DNA from: Streptomyces sp. NBC_00690
GTDB taxonomy: Bacteria; Actinomycetota; Actinomycetes; Streptomycetales; Streptomycetaceae
Direction of reading: 5' to 3'
DNA: 64,000 nucleotides
NCBI RefSeq assembly: GCF_036226685.1
Contig: NZ_CP109009.1
Span: forward strand, 124,001 to 188,000
Made by a program: the position numbers and the translations under genes. The notes below the pieces were generated by a model. The model saw only the letters and a list, made by a program, of their open reading frames with translations, had not been told where the DNA came from and made no database searches. Numbering within the stretch: the stretch's first letter is position 1; every line of letters starts with the position of its first letter. Below, one piece after another: positions 53,662 through 62,494 of the stretch.

Positions 53662-54036
53662 ATGTCAAATGTGAGGATGACGCCGCACACCCAGACAGTG
53701 CTGCGTGCGCTGCTGGGCCGGGGCCCTGACGGCGAGCGTCAGGCGTCGGCGCTATCGGAGGGCCTGTACGGGCTGGAGCTCTCCCGGCTCTCGGGGCTGC
53801 CGAACGGCACGCTCTTCCCGCTCCTGGAGCGGCTGCGCCAGGCAGGGTGGGTGGAGCGGTACTGGGAAGCGGATGAGAGCGCGGAGGCGGAGGGCCGGCC
53901 GCGGCGGCGCTTCTTCCGCTTGACCTCCAGGGGCGCGGAGCGTGCACCGCATGCCCTGGCCGAGGCATCCGCCGCAGCCCCGGCGACAGCTCGTACAGCG
54001 TTGCCACGAACGGGACTTGCCGGAGGGAGGCGGTGA
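53662..54036 (+). CDS. PadR family transcriptional regulator
   Basis: 124 residues. Winged helix of the PadR type: TPHTQTVLRALLGRG, GLYGLELSRLSGLPNGTLFP, LLERLRQAGWVERYWEADES and RRRFFRLTSRGAER. First of a three-gene operon linked by GTGA and ATGA overlaps. Its partner genes encode small membrane proteins, so it may control membrane functions. The effector is unknown. Confidence 0.88.
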   Translation: MSNVRMTPHTQTVLRALLGRGPDGERQASALSEGLYGLELSRLSGLPNGTLFPLLERLRQAGWVERYWEADESAEAEGRPRRRFFRLTSRGAERAPHALAEASAAAPATARTALPRTGLAGGRR

Positions 54037-54509
54037 GCAGAGGATGCGGGGAAGGGCTTGATCGGACGAATCCCAGGCGCCGACAGCAGTCTTCGTCGCG
54101 GGCGATCCAGCTGGTAGCGACTCTCTCGGTGATCGCGGTACTGGGCTCCGCACTGAACCTACAGCTGGACACCCTGCTGGACGCCGCACTGGTCTCGACA
54201 CTGGTCGCCGCGCTGATGGTGGTCGCGGTGCTGGCCGGATTGCTCGTCGAATCGCTGGCTCCGCAACTGACCGCGGCGTGGAGGCAGACCAGGGTGGTCC
54301 AAGCGCCCTGCACGAGGCGTCCCGTGCTGCGGTTCGCGGTGAGGTTGCTGCCTGCGGCTGACCGTGAGGATTGGCTGGAGGAGCAGGCCGGATACCTTGC
54401 GGACCTGCCATCACATCAGGCCCGGCGCGCGTGGGCTGTCAAGCAGGTGGTAGCTATGCCCAGATACGCGGTTGCGGTGCGTACCGGCCATGCGAAGGAG
54501 TCGGCATGA
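54033..54509 (+). CDS. Small membrane protein of the PadR operon
   Basis: 158 residues; GTG at 54033 overlaps the padR stop. Two hydrophobic segments (IQLVATLSVIAVLGSALNL, LVAALMVVAVLAGLLVESLA) and a cytoplasmic C-terminal part (RFAVRLLPAADREDWLEEQA, GYLADLPSHQARRAWAVKQV). The DREDWLEE-x-x-GYLADL motif is common in actinomycete membrane proteins next to PadR genes. Function unknown. Confidence 0.75.
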   Translation: MSRGCGEGLDRTNPRRRQQSSSRAIQLVATLSVIAVLGSALNLQLDTLLDAALVSTLVAALMVVAVLAGLLVESLAPQLTAAWRQTRVVQAPCTRRPVLRFAVRLLPAADREDWLEEQAGYLADLPSHQARRAWAVKQVVAMPRYAVAVRTGHAKESA

Positions 54510-54709
54510 CCGTGCCCCCTCCATCGGCTCCGGATTCCGAGCCACTGCTGAGCCAGCGCGCAGCGGTGGTGCTACTGGCGGCGGTCTTTCTCGGCACGAT
54601 CGTCGGGGTACTGGCCTTCTTCAGCACGGGCAACACCGCCGGAGCGCTGCTCGCAGCAGTCGCCGCGACCGGCACCAGCGTTCCCGGCCTGCACAAACTG
54701 ATCGCTTGA
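54506..54709 (+). CDS. Small hydrophobic protein
   Basis: 67 residues; ATG overlaps the previous stop as ATGA. Two membrane helices (AAVVLLAAVFLGTIVGVLAF, AGALLAAVAATGTSVPGLHK). Last gene of the PadR operon. Confidence 0.65.
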   Translation: MTVPPPSAPDSEPLLSQRAAVVLLAAVFLGTIVGVLAFFSTGNTAGALLAAVAATGTSVPGLHKLIA

Positions 54710-54726
54710 ATGCGGAATCCCTATCT

Positions 54727-55025
54727 GGCGTGGGCGGCAGTGGAACGCTGCCTGGCCCCACCGCGAAGACCAGCGGACGGACAACCCGCATGTGATCGTC
54801 ACCCGCCAGACGAAGTCTGGCCGGAGCCCGGCGTCCACCGCCTACGTCAGCCCCATCCTCGACGCCTGCGGTTTCCCGCCACACACGATCCGCTGCACTC
54901 GACTGCTCGCCCTGGTCAACACCATAGACCCCGAACTTGTCGCCGCCACCCTCGGTATGGATCCCGAAGCCACCATGCTCTATGTCGCCGACCACCTCGA
55001 CCCAGGCCGCCTGCCCTATGCCTGA
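54727..55025 (+). pseudogene. Site-specific integrase C-terminal relic
   Basis: The frame reads WNAAWPHREDQRTDNPHVIV, TRQTKSGRSPASTAYVSPIL, TIRCTRLLALVNTIDPELVA and ATMLYVADHLDPGRLP. This is the end of a tyrosine-recombinase-like protein (R-x(2)-RLL and terminal catalytic-region helix) common in streptomycetes. No start or core-binding domain is present. Confidence 0.5.
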
Positions 55026-55079
55026 TCGACGCGACAAATTCGCTGGTCAGGGCAGTGTTCGACCTGCAGAATCAGCGGA

Positions 55080-55478
55080 ATGCCGCGCTTCTTGTGTGAC
55101 CACTGCCGACACCCCCTCACCGGACCGGTCGCCAAGGTGAAAGTGCCGCCGCCGGTTCCGATGTCGGAGATACCGGGTGTCCGGACACGTCCGGCCCGAG
55201 TGCCCCGCGGCACCTATGCCCCGAACTTTCGGCTGAGCGAGTTCAGCAACGACATCCCAGGCTTCATCGTGCACCCCACCGACGTCATCGGCGCTGAACA
55301 GCATCCCGACCACATGCGCTCAATCGGCTGCTGCCAAGGCCCTGCAGGCGGCGATGGCCTGAACCTTGTCTGCAGGGACTGCGGAGCCGAAGTTGCCACC
55401 CGGCAAGCGGATTGTTATACCCAAAACCAGGTGACCTTCGAGCCAGCTGCGGTCTGCCTTTCCTTCTCCGACGATTGA
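55080..55478 (+). CDS. Zinc-ribbon-like hypothetical protein
   Basis: 132 residues. Cys pairs CDHC near residue 6 and CRDC near residue 98 could bind zinc. Between them is NFRLSEFSNDIPGFIVHPTD and a short CC. The N terminus resembles GFIVHP-containing DNA-repeat proteins but no family is certain. ATG at 55080 without a clear ribosome site. Confidence 0.55.
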   Translation: MPRFLCDHCRHPLTGPVAKVKVPPPVPMSEIPGVRTRPARVPRGTYAPNFRLSEFSNDIPGFIVHPTDVIGAEQHPDHMRSIGCCQGPAGGDGLNLVCRDCGAEVATRQADCYTQNQVTFEPAAVCLSFSDD

Positions 55479-55489
55479 CGGAGCTGCCA

Positions 55490-55640
55490 GTTCCGCTCCG
55501 TCGCGGACAGCTACGACAACGCGATGGACGAGGCTCTCAACAGGTTCCTCCAAGGCCGAGTCGATCGAGCACCAAGGCCCTGGTGCGACGCTTACCAGGT
55601 CGAACGTACCGTCGCTCAATGGGTCCGCCGGTACTTGCGC
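55490..55640 (+). pseudogene. IS3 family transposase C-terminal relic
   Basis: SVADSYDNAMDEALNR is the third catalytic-site block of IS3 OrfB, followed after a shift by GPW-type CDAYQVERTVAQWVRRY. Only this tail remains. Confidence 0.65.
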
Positions 55641-55852
55641 TTGCTTGCTCCCGCCATTCCCGCAGCCGTCGCCGTGGCGGGACAGGAGCAGGCGCATGGT
55701 GTCAGCGACGGTCCAGCTATGAGAGTTGGTGAAGGAGACACTCTGAGGACGAGACTGTTCAGGGCGAAGAGGGTCCGGGGACCGGGGCGCAGCCCCCCAC
55801 GAACGGGATGGGGCCGATGGACGGACGCGACGCAGGCGGGAAACGCACGCCG

Positions 55853-56419
55853 TCACAGCATGCGCCGCACAGCCTCCACGATCGCGCTTCGGCATTCTGC
55901 CGGGCTCGATGCCAGGACAGCCGACGCTGGCATGCTCGCGGCGTTCGTTGGGCTCCAGGCCGAGGCGATGGCAAGGACGAGGGTGAGAAGCGTGGCCGGG
56001 GCGAAGCCCGGTGCGCCGCCCCGATCCTGCTGGACCGCTTCCAGCGAGGCGATCTTGTCGTTGCGGGTTGGCTCGGCGATGGCAGGGTCCCGTTCCACGG
56101 TGGTGCCGCGTTCCAGCCGGTGCCAGGTCGCCAGGCGGAGCACCTCGGGGTGCTTCTGATAGAAGTCGAACAGCCGCCCGGCGTAGTTCGGCAGGTCGTC
56201 AGGCGTGAAGGGCACCACGTCGAGTCCTCGTCCGACATGTGCGTCGAAGACGGCGTCGAAGAGCCCGTCCTTGTTGCAGAAGTAGACGTAGATGAGGTTC
56301 TTGTTCGCCAAGGCTGCCTTGGCGATGCGGTCGACGCGGGCTCCCGCGATCCCGTACAACGCGAACTCCTCGGTCGCAGCCTGGAGAATGCGCGCCTTCG
56401 TTGCCTCGGCTCGGGACAT
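55853..56419 (-). CDS. TetR family transcriptional regulator
   Basis: 188 residues from ATG at 56419 (56428 possible). HTH: TKARILQAATEEFALYGIAG, ARVDRIAKAALANKNLIYVY then FCNKDGLFDAVF. The ligand-binding domain is variable (YAGRLFDFYQKHPEVLRLAT). The next gene upstream on the same strand is a membrane protein; operator-like sites at its promoter suggest local control. Confidence 0.88.
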   Translation of the reverse strand: MSRAEATKARILQAATEEFALYGIAGARVDRIAKAALANKNLIYVYFCNKDGLFDAVFDAHVGRGLDVVPFTPDDLPNYAGRLFDFYQKHPEVLRLATWHRLERGTTVERDPAIAEPTRNDKIASLEAVQQDRGGAPGFAPATLLTLVLAIASAWSPTNAASMPASAVLASSPAECRSAIVEAVRRML

Positions 56420-56531
56420 GGGAATCATGCTAACAGCGCCTGACTAAACGGATAGTTCTTGATCGGCAGGCACTCTACAAGCACGTGGACGAGCCTCCGC
56501 CAGTGACAGCGCCAGCGTTGGGAGCGTGTCG

Positions 56532-57005
56532 TCACCACAGTCCGAGGGCGTCGATCAGCGCTTCGGAGGCAAGCAGCATGACGGTGCACCACAGGGTGAC
56601 GCCTGCCATGAGCCAGCCGATCAGCTGCCACCGGGGCAGGCCCAGCGCTGTGCCCAGCGTGGCCGATCCCCATGTGCCGAAGAGCGCCGGTCCGATGATG
56701 CCGAATCCGATCACGCCGTACCGGTTCACCACGCGCCGTGCCCGTTGGCCGGTGGCGCCGGCGAGGCGGTTCCCGCTTCTCCCGGGCAGCGGCCCGGCAG
56801 TGGCAGTCCGCCGGTTCGAGCGCCAGGCCAGCCACCGGGTACGCAACTTCTCGACCGCGAAGACAACGGACAGCAGGCATCCGGCCGCGCCCAGGAGCAC
56901 CGCGAGGAGTGCGAGGGGCGGGGGAAGCGAGATCGAGAGGCCAAAGGGGACGGCCGGGACGCCCAGGGTGAATCCGGCGAGCACGGCCCAGGCGAAGGTC
57001 AGCAC
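56532..57005 (-). CDS. Four-helix membrane protein
   Basis: 157 residues; GTG at 57005 after GAGGAG. Hydrophobic segments: LTFAWAVLAGFTLGVPAVPF, PPPLALLAVLLGAAGCLLSV, YGVIGFGIIGPALFGTWGSA and LIGWLMAGVTLWCTVMLLAS. A basic loop lies between helices 2 and 3. Resembles small multidrug-export-like DUF membrane proteins. Divergent from the F420-type oxidoreductase and upstream of a TetR gene, so probably a TetR-regulated exporter or small transporter. Confidence 0.7.
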   Translation of the reverse strand: MLTFAWAVLAGFTLGVPAVPFGLSISLPPPLALLAVLLGAAGCLLSVVFAVEKLRTRWLAWRSNRRTATAGPLPGRSGNRLAGATGQRARRVVNRYGVIGFGIIGPALFGTWGSATLGTALGLPRWQLIGWLMAGVTLWCTVMLLASEALIDALGLW

Positions 57006-57055
57006 GTATCGCTCCTCGTCTGCAGGGTTGACACCGCATCAGTCCGCGGCGGCAG

Positions 57056-57071
57056 CTGGTTAACTAACCAG
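57056..57071. promoter_or_regulatory. TetR operator candidate
   Basis: CTGGTT-AACT-AACCAG is a perfect inverted repeat between the divergent membrane-protein and oxidoreductase genes. A related ACTA...TAGT element lies at the TetR gene's own promoter (about 56440). Confidence 0.5.
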
Positions 57072-57084
57072 TTATCCTAACGGG

Positions 57085-57501
57085 ATGACTGTCTCACCAT
57101 TTGCCTCAACGCCCTTACCCGAAAGCTCACTTGACCGGCTGGCGGCGGCCAACTACATACTTCTCACGACGTTTCGCCGGGACGGCCGCGCAGTACCCAC
57201 TCCGGTATGGGTGATGCGGGACGGGAACTGCCTGGCCGTATGGAGCGCAGCCGACGCGGGCAAGGTCAAGCGCATCCGAAACAGCGGCCGCGTGACCATC
57301 GCTCCGTGCGACTGGAGGGGGACCCCGAAGGGGGAAGCCGTGCCGGGCATCGCCGAGTTGCCCGCCGACCGGGACACCGTCCACTACCTCGACCTGATGA
57401 AGCGCAAGTACGGCCTTGTCGCGCGGATCGGCTTGCTGGGGAGCCGACTGAAGGGGCGCAAACATCGCTCGGTGGGCATCCAGATTCGGCTTACGGAGTG
57501 A
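57085..57501 (+). CDS. PPOX-class F420-dependent flavin-split-barrel oxidoreductase
   Basis: 138 residues, split beta-barrel: AANYILLTTFRRDGRAVPTP, VWVMRDGNCLAVWSAADAGK, VKRIRNSGRVTIAPCDWRGT. The family uses F420 or FMN to reduce small organic molecules, often detoxifying. Divergent from the membrane-protein gene with a shared operator, consistent with a TetR-controlled stress/efflux unit. Confidence 0.85.
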   Translation: MTVSPFASTPLPESSLDRLAAANYILLTTFRRDGRAVPTPVWVMRDGNCLAVWSAADAGKVKRIRNSGRVTIAPCDWRGTPKGEAVPGIAELPADRDTVHYLDLMKRKYGLVARIGLLGSRLKGRKHRSVGIQIRLTE

Positions 57502-57843
57502 CCCCACGCGGGGCTTCTGTCGTGTCCGCTCCCGCACGCACACTCACCCGAACCGCTATTGACGGGACGCCGGGTCTTCGGCAGGCCGACTCCAGGAGTT
57601 TGACCATCCAGTTGGTCAAATCTTTCCGAACGGAGTGGCTCGCCATGTCGTCATCAACCGGCGAACTCACCGGCCTGCTGTGGCGGGGCAACTTCCACAA
57701 CGCACGTCTACTCCTGCCAGCGATGGGCTGCCGTTTCGACCGGCAACCTCCCCGGCGGGGCGACAGCCCAGCAGAGTCCTTCCATCTGTACGGATGGTCT
57801 GCCGCCGTTGCTGCTCGGTGCGGATGAGGTCGGCGGCGGCCCG
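57502..57843. other. Stretch with only a weak short frame
   Basis: ATG at 57645 opens SSSTGELTGLLWRGNFHNAR then LLLPAMGCRF, possibly a small protein, but no stop-defined family or ribosome site supports it. Confidence 0.25.
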
Positions 57844-58240
57844 TCACTCGGCCGCCTCGCTGGTGTACTGCTGGGCGGTGCCGTTCGCCGCGGCGAGGAG
57901 TTGGAGGTCGCGGCGGTTCAACCGCTGGGCTTGGTCGGGCAGGGCCTGGCGGGCGGCGGCGACCGGCTGCGTCAGGTTCTCCATGGCGCCGAGGCCGTGG
58001 CCGGTGACGCCGGACCTCTGGGCGAACTCGCTCTGGCTGAGGGTCTTCCAGGCTTCGGCATGGGCGTCGTGCGCCGCGCTCTGCGCCCGCGTCCGCTCGG
58101 CCTCGGCCCGCCATGCGCTTGCCCACCAGTTCGTCGGTGACCTTCGGACGGCGCCGTGAGATGGGACCAGTTGGCCAGCCAGTGAGCAGTGGCCGGTAGC
58201 CCCGCTCCCACCTCTTCCAGCCACGCGTGTCCTAGTCCCG
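57844..58240 (-). pseudogene. Hypothetical protein with probable frameshift
   Basis: One frame reads HAWLEEVGAGLPATAHWLAN then WSHLTAPSEG; another, after a shift near 58130, AEAERTRAQSAAHDAHAEAW and GLGAMENLTQPVAAARQALP. The two together look like one Ala-rich helical protein downstream of the MpaB gene. Family unknown. Confidence 0.35.
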
Positions 58241-59173
58241 ACCGCGCTCCGGCTCGCGCGCAGGTGGCCGGTTTGGCGGCCAGTCCTGCTCCTGGCGCCC
58301 ACGCGGTATCGGGCAGGCCCCAACGCCCGGCATCGGGTGTGTCCCCAGGTCCGCCAGGCGGTAGCCCCATGGGTACCCCTTGATCTCCGGATTCTGCCGA
58401 CTGTAGTGGGGAGCCTGCCGAGGCGGCAGCAACCGTACCAACTGTCCGCGCAGCCGCAGCGCCCCCTTGACCGCGCCGCACAGCAGCGGCGACGGCGCCG
58501 GGTAGCGAAACGCCTCGCGCAGCGGCTGGTCGAGCAGGGCGATGCCGGCCGCCCGTACCCCCGGGGCCAGCGCCCGCGGGTACCACGACGCCATCAGGCT
58601 CAGTGTGGCGTCGGCGACCGCCTGACCGCCCTCGTCCCAGCCGAAATGCTCGGCCTCGTAGGTGTCGAGAAGTTCGTCGAACTCCGTGAAGGTCTCCGGG
58701 ATGTTCGGGATTCCCATGAGTTGTCCCAGATGCCGGTAGTAGGCGACACAGGCCCGCAGTTCGTGATCGGTGAGCCGACGCCAACCGTGCGCGTCGAGCC
58801 AGCGCTTGGGCATCACGACAAAGGTGGACAGCACGTATCGCATATCGTCGTCGCTGATGTCGTAGCTACGGTGCATCCGGTTGATCCGGCGGATTGCCGT
58901 CCGCCCCTGTTCGCTGGTGAAACCGTGCTCGACCACCGCGTCCAACAGCAGGGCGGTGTCGTTGTACCGCTTCTGGGACCGCTCGGTGAACTCCGCGGTA
59001 TGGAACAACAGCGACCCGATACTGGGCACGGCATAGGTACGGAACAGCGCCAGTTCCAGAGCGCGGGTGAAGTCCCACGGGAATTCGTACGCTGCGATGA
59101 GTCGGTACATCTCATGGAAGTCCCGCTCGGGGTCCATGCGCCAGATCTTCTTGAGCCGGTCGTACCGCTTCAC
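58232..59173 (-). CDS. MpaB-like (DUF2236) oxygenase family protein
   Basis: 313 residues from GTG at 59173 with AGGGGGC upstream. It opens DPERDFHEMYRLIAAYEFPW, DFTRALELALFRTYAVPSIG and includes TERSQKRYNDTALLLDAVVE, RINRMHRSYDISDDDMRYVL and PNIPETFTEFDELLDTYEAE, the MpaB/latex-clearing-protein fold with a predicted haem-binding His. Members oxidise hydrophobic substrates; the actual substrate is unknown. Stands alone. Confidence 0.85.
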   Translation of the reverse strand: MKRYDRLKKIWRMDPERDFHEMYRLIAAYEFPWDFTRALELALFRTYAVPSIGSLLFHTAEFTERSQKRYNDTALLLDAVVEHGFTSEQGRTAIRRINRMHRSYDISDDDMRYVLSTFVVMPKRWLDAHGWRRLTDHELRACVAYYRHLGQLMGIPNIPETFTEFDELLDTYEAEHFGWDEGGQAVADATLSLMASWYPRALAPGVRAAGIALLDQPLREAFRYPAPSPLLCGAVKGALRLRGQLVRLLPPRQAPHYSRQNPEIKGYPWGYRLADLGTHPMPGVGACPIPRGRQEQDWPPNRPPAREPERGRD

Positions 59174-59429
59174 CGCGCGCCCCCTGGTCACCGTCCTGTG
59201 GTTCCCGATTCTGCCATCCTTGTGCGGGGCCCCGACGGCACCGACGGCGGGGATCCGTAAGGACCCGCGCGCATCCGGCCTCATTGCTGAGGCCCCAGCC
59301 GCGCGTCCTGTCCGTCGGCCTTTCCGGTGCGGGTCGGCACGAGGGTCAAGTTCTGGCCGCGGACCTTCATCCCGGCCCGGGCATCGTCTGGGCTGCGAGC
59401 ACACTCCAGTGGGTGATGCTCAAGACCGG

Positions 59430-59880
59430 TTCAGGTAGGCGATCAACACGCCCCAAGCCCTGAGTACTTCGCGAAGAAGAAGCATCACCTGGCTGAACGC
59501 GATCAATGAGCAGGTCATCTGGATCGGGCAGATGGTGGTGCCCGGAACCCCGAGCGACTCCCTGTTCATCCTGGACGTACTGCTGAACCTGGACGGGCAA
59601 GAAGGGCACCATCCCCCAGGCATACCGGGACGGGATGGAAGATCAGTTGGGCTCGCTGGGTCTCGTTTTGAATGCGGTGGTGCTTGTGGACGACCGCGTA
59701 CATCGACGCCGCCGTTGCCCAGCTTCGCGCCGCGAGGCACGAGATCAGGGACGAGGACGTCGCGTGGCTCTCTGCGCTCAAGCACAAGAATTTCCGGACG
59801 TTCTTCTCATACGCCCACCTCACCCGCGCATTTCTGGCAGAAAGCCTCGGTCGCCGGCCCAGACGTCTCGCGCCTTCGCC
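59430..59880 (+). pseudogene. Tn3 family transposase relic with internal deletion
   Basis: The first part (ITWLNAINEQVIWIGQMVVP then GTPSDSLFILDVLLNLDG) and the second (TIPQAYRDGMEDQLGSLGLV, LNAVVLWTTAYIDAAVAQLR, DEDVAWLSALKHKNF) are both Tn3 TnpA segments, but about 180 residues normally between them are gone. The frame shifts at the junction. Confidence 0.75.
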
Positions 59881-60561
59881 CTACTCCCGTGGGACTAGAC
59901 CGGCCAGTCCGTTCTCCCAGGCCCAGGCGGCGATACCCACCCGGTTACGGGCCTTCAGCTTCGCCTGGACGTTGGCGATGTGGGTCTTGGCGGTGCCCGC
60001 CGAGATGAAGAGCTTCTCGCCGATCTCAGCGTTGGTGAGGCCCTCGGCGACCAGCCGGGCGATCTCGCCCTCCCGGGCGGTGAGAGGCGAAAGGGCCGTG
60101 GGCGCTGCCGGGGCGGAGGCAGGGGTAAGGGTCTGGAGCAGCCGGACCGTGATCTGGGGGCTGATGAGGATGTCCCCGGCCATCGCCGCCCTGACCCCCT
60201 CGATCAGCAGGCCGGGACCCGAGCGCTTGAGGAGGAACCCGCAGGCGCCGTCGTGCAGTGCCGTGCGTACGTAGTCGTCGTGGTCAAAGGTGGTGACGAC
60301 GAGGACACGCATCGGGTCGGGTACGCCGGGGCCCGCGAGGCGCCGGGTGAGTTCGAGGCCGTCCAGGCTCGGCATACGGATGTCGGCGAGGATCAGGTCA
60401 GGGCGCAGGGTGCGGGCGAGCTCAAGGGCAGTAAGGCCGTCCGCCGCCTCGCCGACCACCGTCATGTCGGGCTGCGAGCCGAGTATCAGGCGGAAGCCGC
60501 TGCGTACGTCCTCCTGGTCGTCGGCGATCAGGATGCGGGTCGGGCCGAGGGGCGTCGTCAT
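59881..60561 (-). CDS. LuxR/NarL-type response regulator
   Basis: 226 residues. Receiver domain with acidic pocket IADDQED and phosphoacceptor D60 (LILADIRMP). C-terminal LuxR-type HTH: LTAREGEIARLVAEGLTNAE, IGEKLFISAGTAKTHIANVQ. Its ATG overlaps the kinase stop by four bases. On phosphorylation by the partner kinase it is expected to bind DNA; no target evident beyond the local divergent promoter. Confidence 0.95.
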   Translation of the reverse strand: MTTPLGPTRILIADDQEDVRSGFRLILGSQPDMTVVGEAADGLTALELARTLRPDLILADIRMPSLDGLELTRRLAGPGVPDPMRVLVVTTFDHDDYVRTALHDGACGFLLKRSGPGLLIEGVRAAMAGDILISPQITVRLLQTLTPASAPAAPTALSPLTAREGEIARLVAEGLTNAEIGEKLFISAGTAKTHIANVQAKLKARNRVGIAAWAWENGLAGLVPRE

Positions 60562-61670
60562 GGGGTCTCTTTCGGGAGTGTGGCAGGCAGGACGGCGGTG
60601 AGTTGCCAGCCGCCCTCGCCGTGCGGCCCCGCCGAGAGGGTTCCGCCGAGGGCCTGGGTGTGCTCGGTGAGAGTGGGGAGGCCGAGGCCGCCCCGCCAGG
60701 TGCGGCGGCGGACCGGGGCGGGTCGGGCACCGCGGTCGTTGGTGACCCGGATCTCCACGGTGGTGGCCGTGTGGGTGAACGCGACGGTGGCGCGGGAGGC
60801 GTCGGGGGCGTGCCGGCGGATGTTGGTCAGCGCCTCGACGACGATGCGGTACGCGGCAGAGCCCGTCTCTCGGGAGAGCGCCTCCGTGACCAGGGGAGGC
60901 AGGTCCAGATGCGCCTCGGTGGCTCCCGCTGAGGTGAAGTTTTCTATCAGAAACGGCAGTTGGGACACATCAGGGAGCGGCTCGGTGACGGGTGCCTCCG
61001 GACCGTGCAGCATCTGTACGGTCCGGTCCATCGCGGCCAGGGCGCTCAGGCCCGCCTTCTCGATGCGTTCCAGGGCGAGCACCGCGTGGGAGGGGTCGGT
61101 GGCGGCGACGAAGCGGGCCGCCTGGGCCTGGACGACGATCCCGCTGATGTCATGGGCGACGAAGTCGTGCAGGTCGCGGGAGAGCTGAAGACGCTGGGCG
61201 CTGCGGGCCTCGGCCACCGCGCTCCGGCGACGCAGTTCCTGGCGGCGGGGGTAGGCGCCGGCCGCCACCGCGGCGGCTACGGGAAACAGCCAGAAGGTGA
61301 CGATGCCGATGGATTCCAGGAAGGACTCACCGGTGACCAGCGGCAGCGGCCAGAGGGTCACCGCGAGGGCGGTCAGCAGGAGGGCCAACGTGAGTTCGCG
61401 CAGGGGTGACCAGCGGGTGACCACGGCCAGGAGGAGGAGCAGGACGGCGGTCTCCCCCAGCTTCCAGCCGGAGCCGAAACCAGCCTTCGGCAGGGCGAAG
61501 CTGGTGATCAGGGAGAGGGCCGCACAGACCGTGGTCGGGCGGGCGAGGCGGCCGAGCCGCTGACGAACTGCGGCACGGGGGCGGGCAACGGCCCACACCC
61601 CTGTGCCCGCGGCCGCGAGCGACGGCAGAGCGCCAAGCACCTTGACGGCCGGGCCGGTTGATTCCCACAT
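60558..61670 (-). CDS. NarL-type sensor histidine kinase
   Basis: 370 residues. About four to five membrane helices in the first 140 residues, a HisKA_3 dimerisation domain with H168 (SRDLHDFVAHDISGIV) and an ATPase domain (YRIVVEALTNIRRHAPDASR for the N box, GGLGLPTLTEHTQALGG for the G box). Partner of the overlapping response regulator. The signal is probably sensed in or at the membrane. Divergent from the secreted-protein operon at 61853, a possible target. Confidence 0.95.
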   Translation of the reverse strand: MWESTGPAVKVLGALPSLAAAGTGVWAVARPRAAVRQRLGRLARPTTVCAALSLITSFALPKAGFGSGWKLGETAVLLLLLAVVTRWSPLRELTLALLLTALAVTLWPLPLVTGESFLESIGIVTFWLFPVAAAVAAGAYPRRQELRRRSAVAEARSAQRLQLSRDLHDFVAHDISGIVVQAQAARFVAATDPSHAVLALERIEKAGLSALAAMDRTVQMLHGPEAPVTEPLPDVSQLPFLIENFTSAGATEAHLDLPPLVTEALSRETGSAAYRIVVEALTNIRRHAPDASRATVAFTHTATTVEIRVTNDRGARPAPVRRRTWRGGLGLPTLTEHTQALGGTLSAGPHGEGGWQLTAVLPATLPKETP

Positions 61671-61852
61671 GGTGATCAGCGTACGGGTGTGCGATATGGC
61701 GGGGCTCTCTGCCGAACAGCATAGAAGGGCCGGGCTACGGCGCGATCTTTATGCCGATCGGCGGATGGGATCGCGGGGGCGCCGGGGGTGAAGCTTGAAC
61801 CGTTCAACCGACCACGGCAACACCAACGCCCTCCAGAACACGGGAGTTCATC

Positions 61853-62494
61853 ATGCGCAACACCGCAATCGGCGCTACGGCAGCCGTCGCCGTCCTCGCC
61901 GGGCTGGTTGCTGCCGGGCCCGCTCCTGCAGCCCCGGCTGCGTTCGTCGAGAAGAAGCCGGCGAAGACCGCGAGCGTCCATGGGGAAGCGCGAATCTCCT
62001 ACATAGAGTCGATCAACGACGACATCCGCTTCACCATCCATGCCGAACAGACGCCGTTCACCCGGCCGGTGCTCCCCCATGCCCCCGAGGGACTGCCCAC
62101 AGATGCCCGGGGCACGCTGAAGTTCTCCCACACCCCCCGGGGCGGAGCCACGGGGTGGGCGGAGGCCCAGGTGGACTGCCTGGTCACCAGCGGCCGGACG
62201 GCAACCCTGACCGCGATCGTGACGAAGTCGAACGTCGAGAAGGTCGGTGCCCGGCTGGGCATCAGCGTCCAGCAGGGCGGCAAGGGCGAGCCGGATCGGC
62301 TCGGCTTCTCCTGGGGGGTGGTGAACGTCGACCCAGGGAACGTTGACGAGAACGGCCAGCCCGTGAGGCCGCAGGCCGGTACGTGCATGGCCCCCGCACC
62401 GTTCACGACCGTGATCAAGGGCGGTTTCAAGGTGATCCACGCCGAGATCGCCAAGTCTCCCGCGCAGCCCGGGGCGGCGATCCGCCGTGGCTGA
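61853..62494 (+). CDS. Secreted protein of unknown function
   Basis: 213 residues. Signal peptide MRNTAIGATAAVAVLAGLVA then AGPAPAAPA. Mature beta-rich domain (EARISYIESINDDIRFTIHA, RGTLKFSHTPRGGATGWAEA, DCLVTSGRTATLTAIVTKSN) with two Cys (DCLV and GTCMAP). Overlaps the next gene by 8 bases. Resembles repeat-containing secreted actinomycete proteins of unknown role. Confidence 0.8.
   Translation: MRNTAIGATAAVAVLAGLVAAGPAPAAPAAFVEKKPAKTASVHGEARISYIESINDDIRFTIHAEQTPFTRPVLPHAPEGLPTDARGTLKFSHTPRGGATGWAEAQVDCLVTSGRTATLTAIVTKSNVEKVGARLGISVQQGGKGEPDRLGFSWGVVNVDPGNVDENGQPVRPQAGTCMAPAPFTTVIKGGFKVIHAEIAKSPAQPGAAIRRG

Noticed and set aside
52649..53674. Plus-strand frame of 341 residues
   Set aside because: Low-complexity Arg/Gly/Ser translation opposite a coiled-coil protein gene; no motifs.
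57491..58126. 211-residue minus-strand frame
   Set aside because: Arg/Pro-rich translation typical of an out-of-frame GC-rich read; the overlapping alternative frame is more protein-like.
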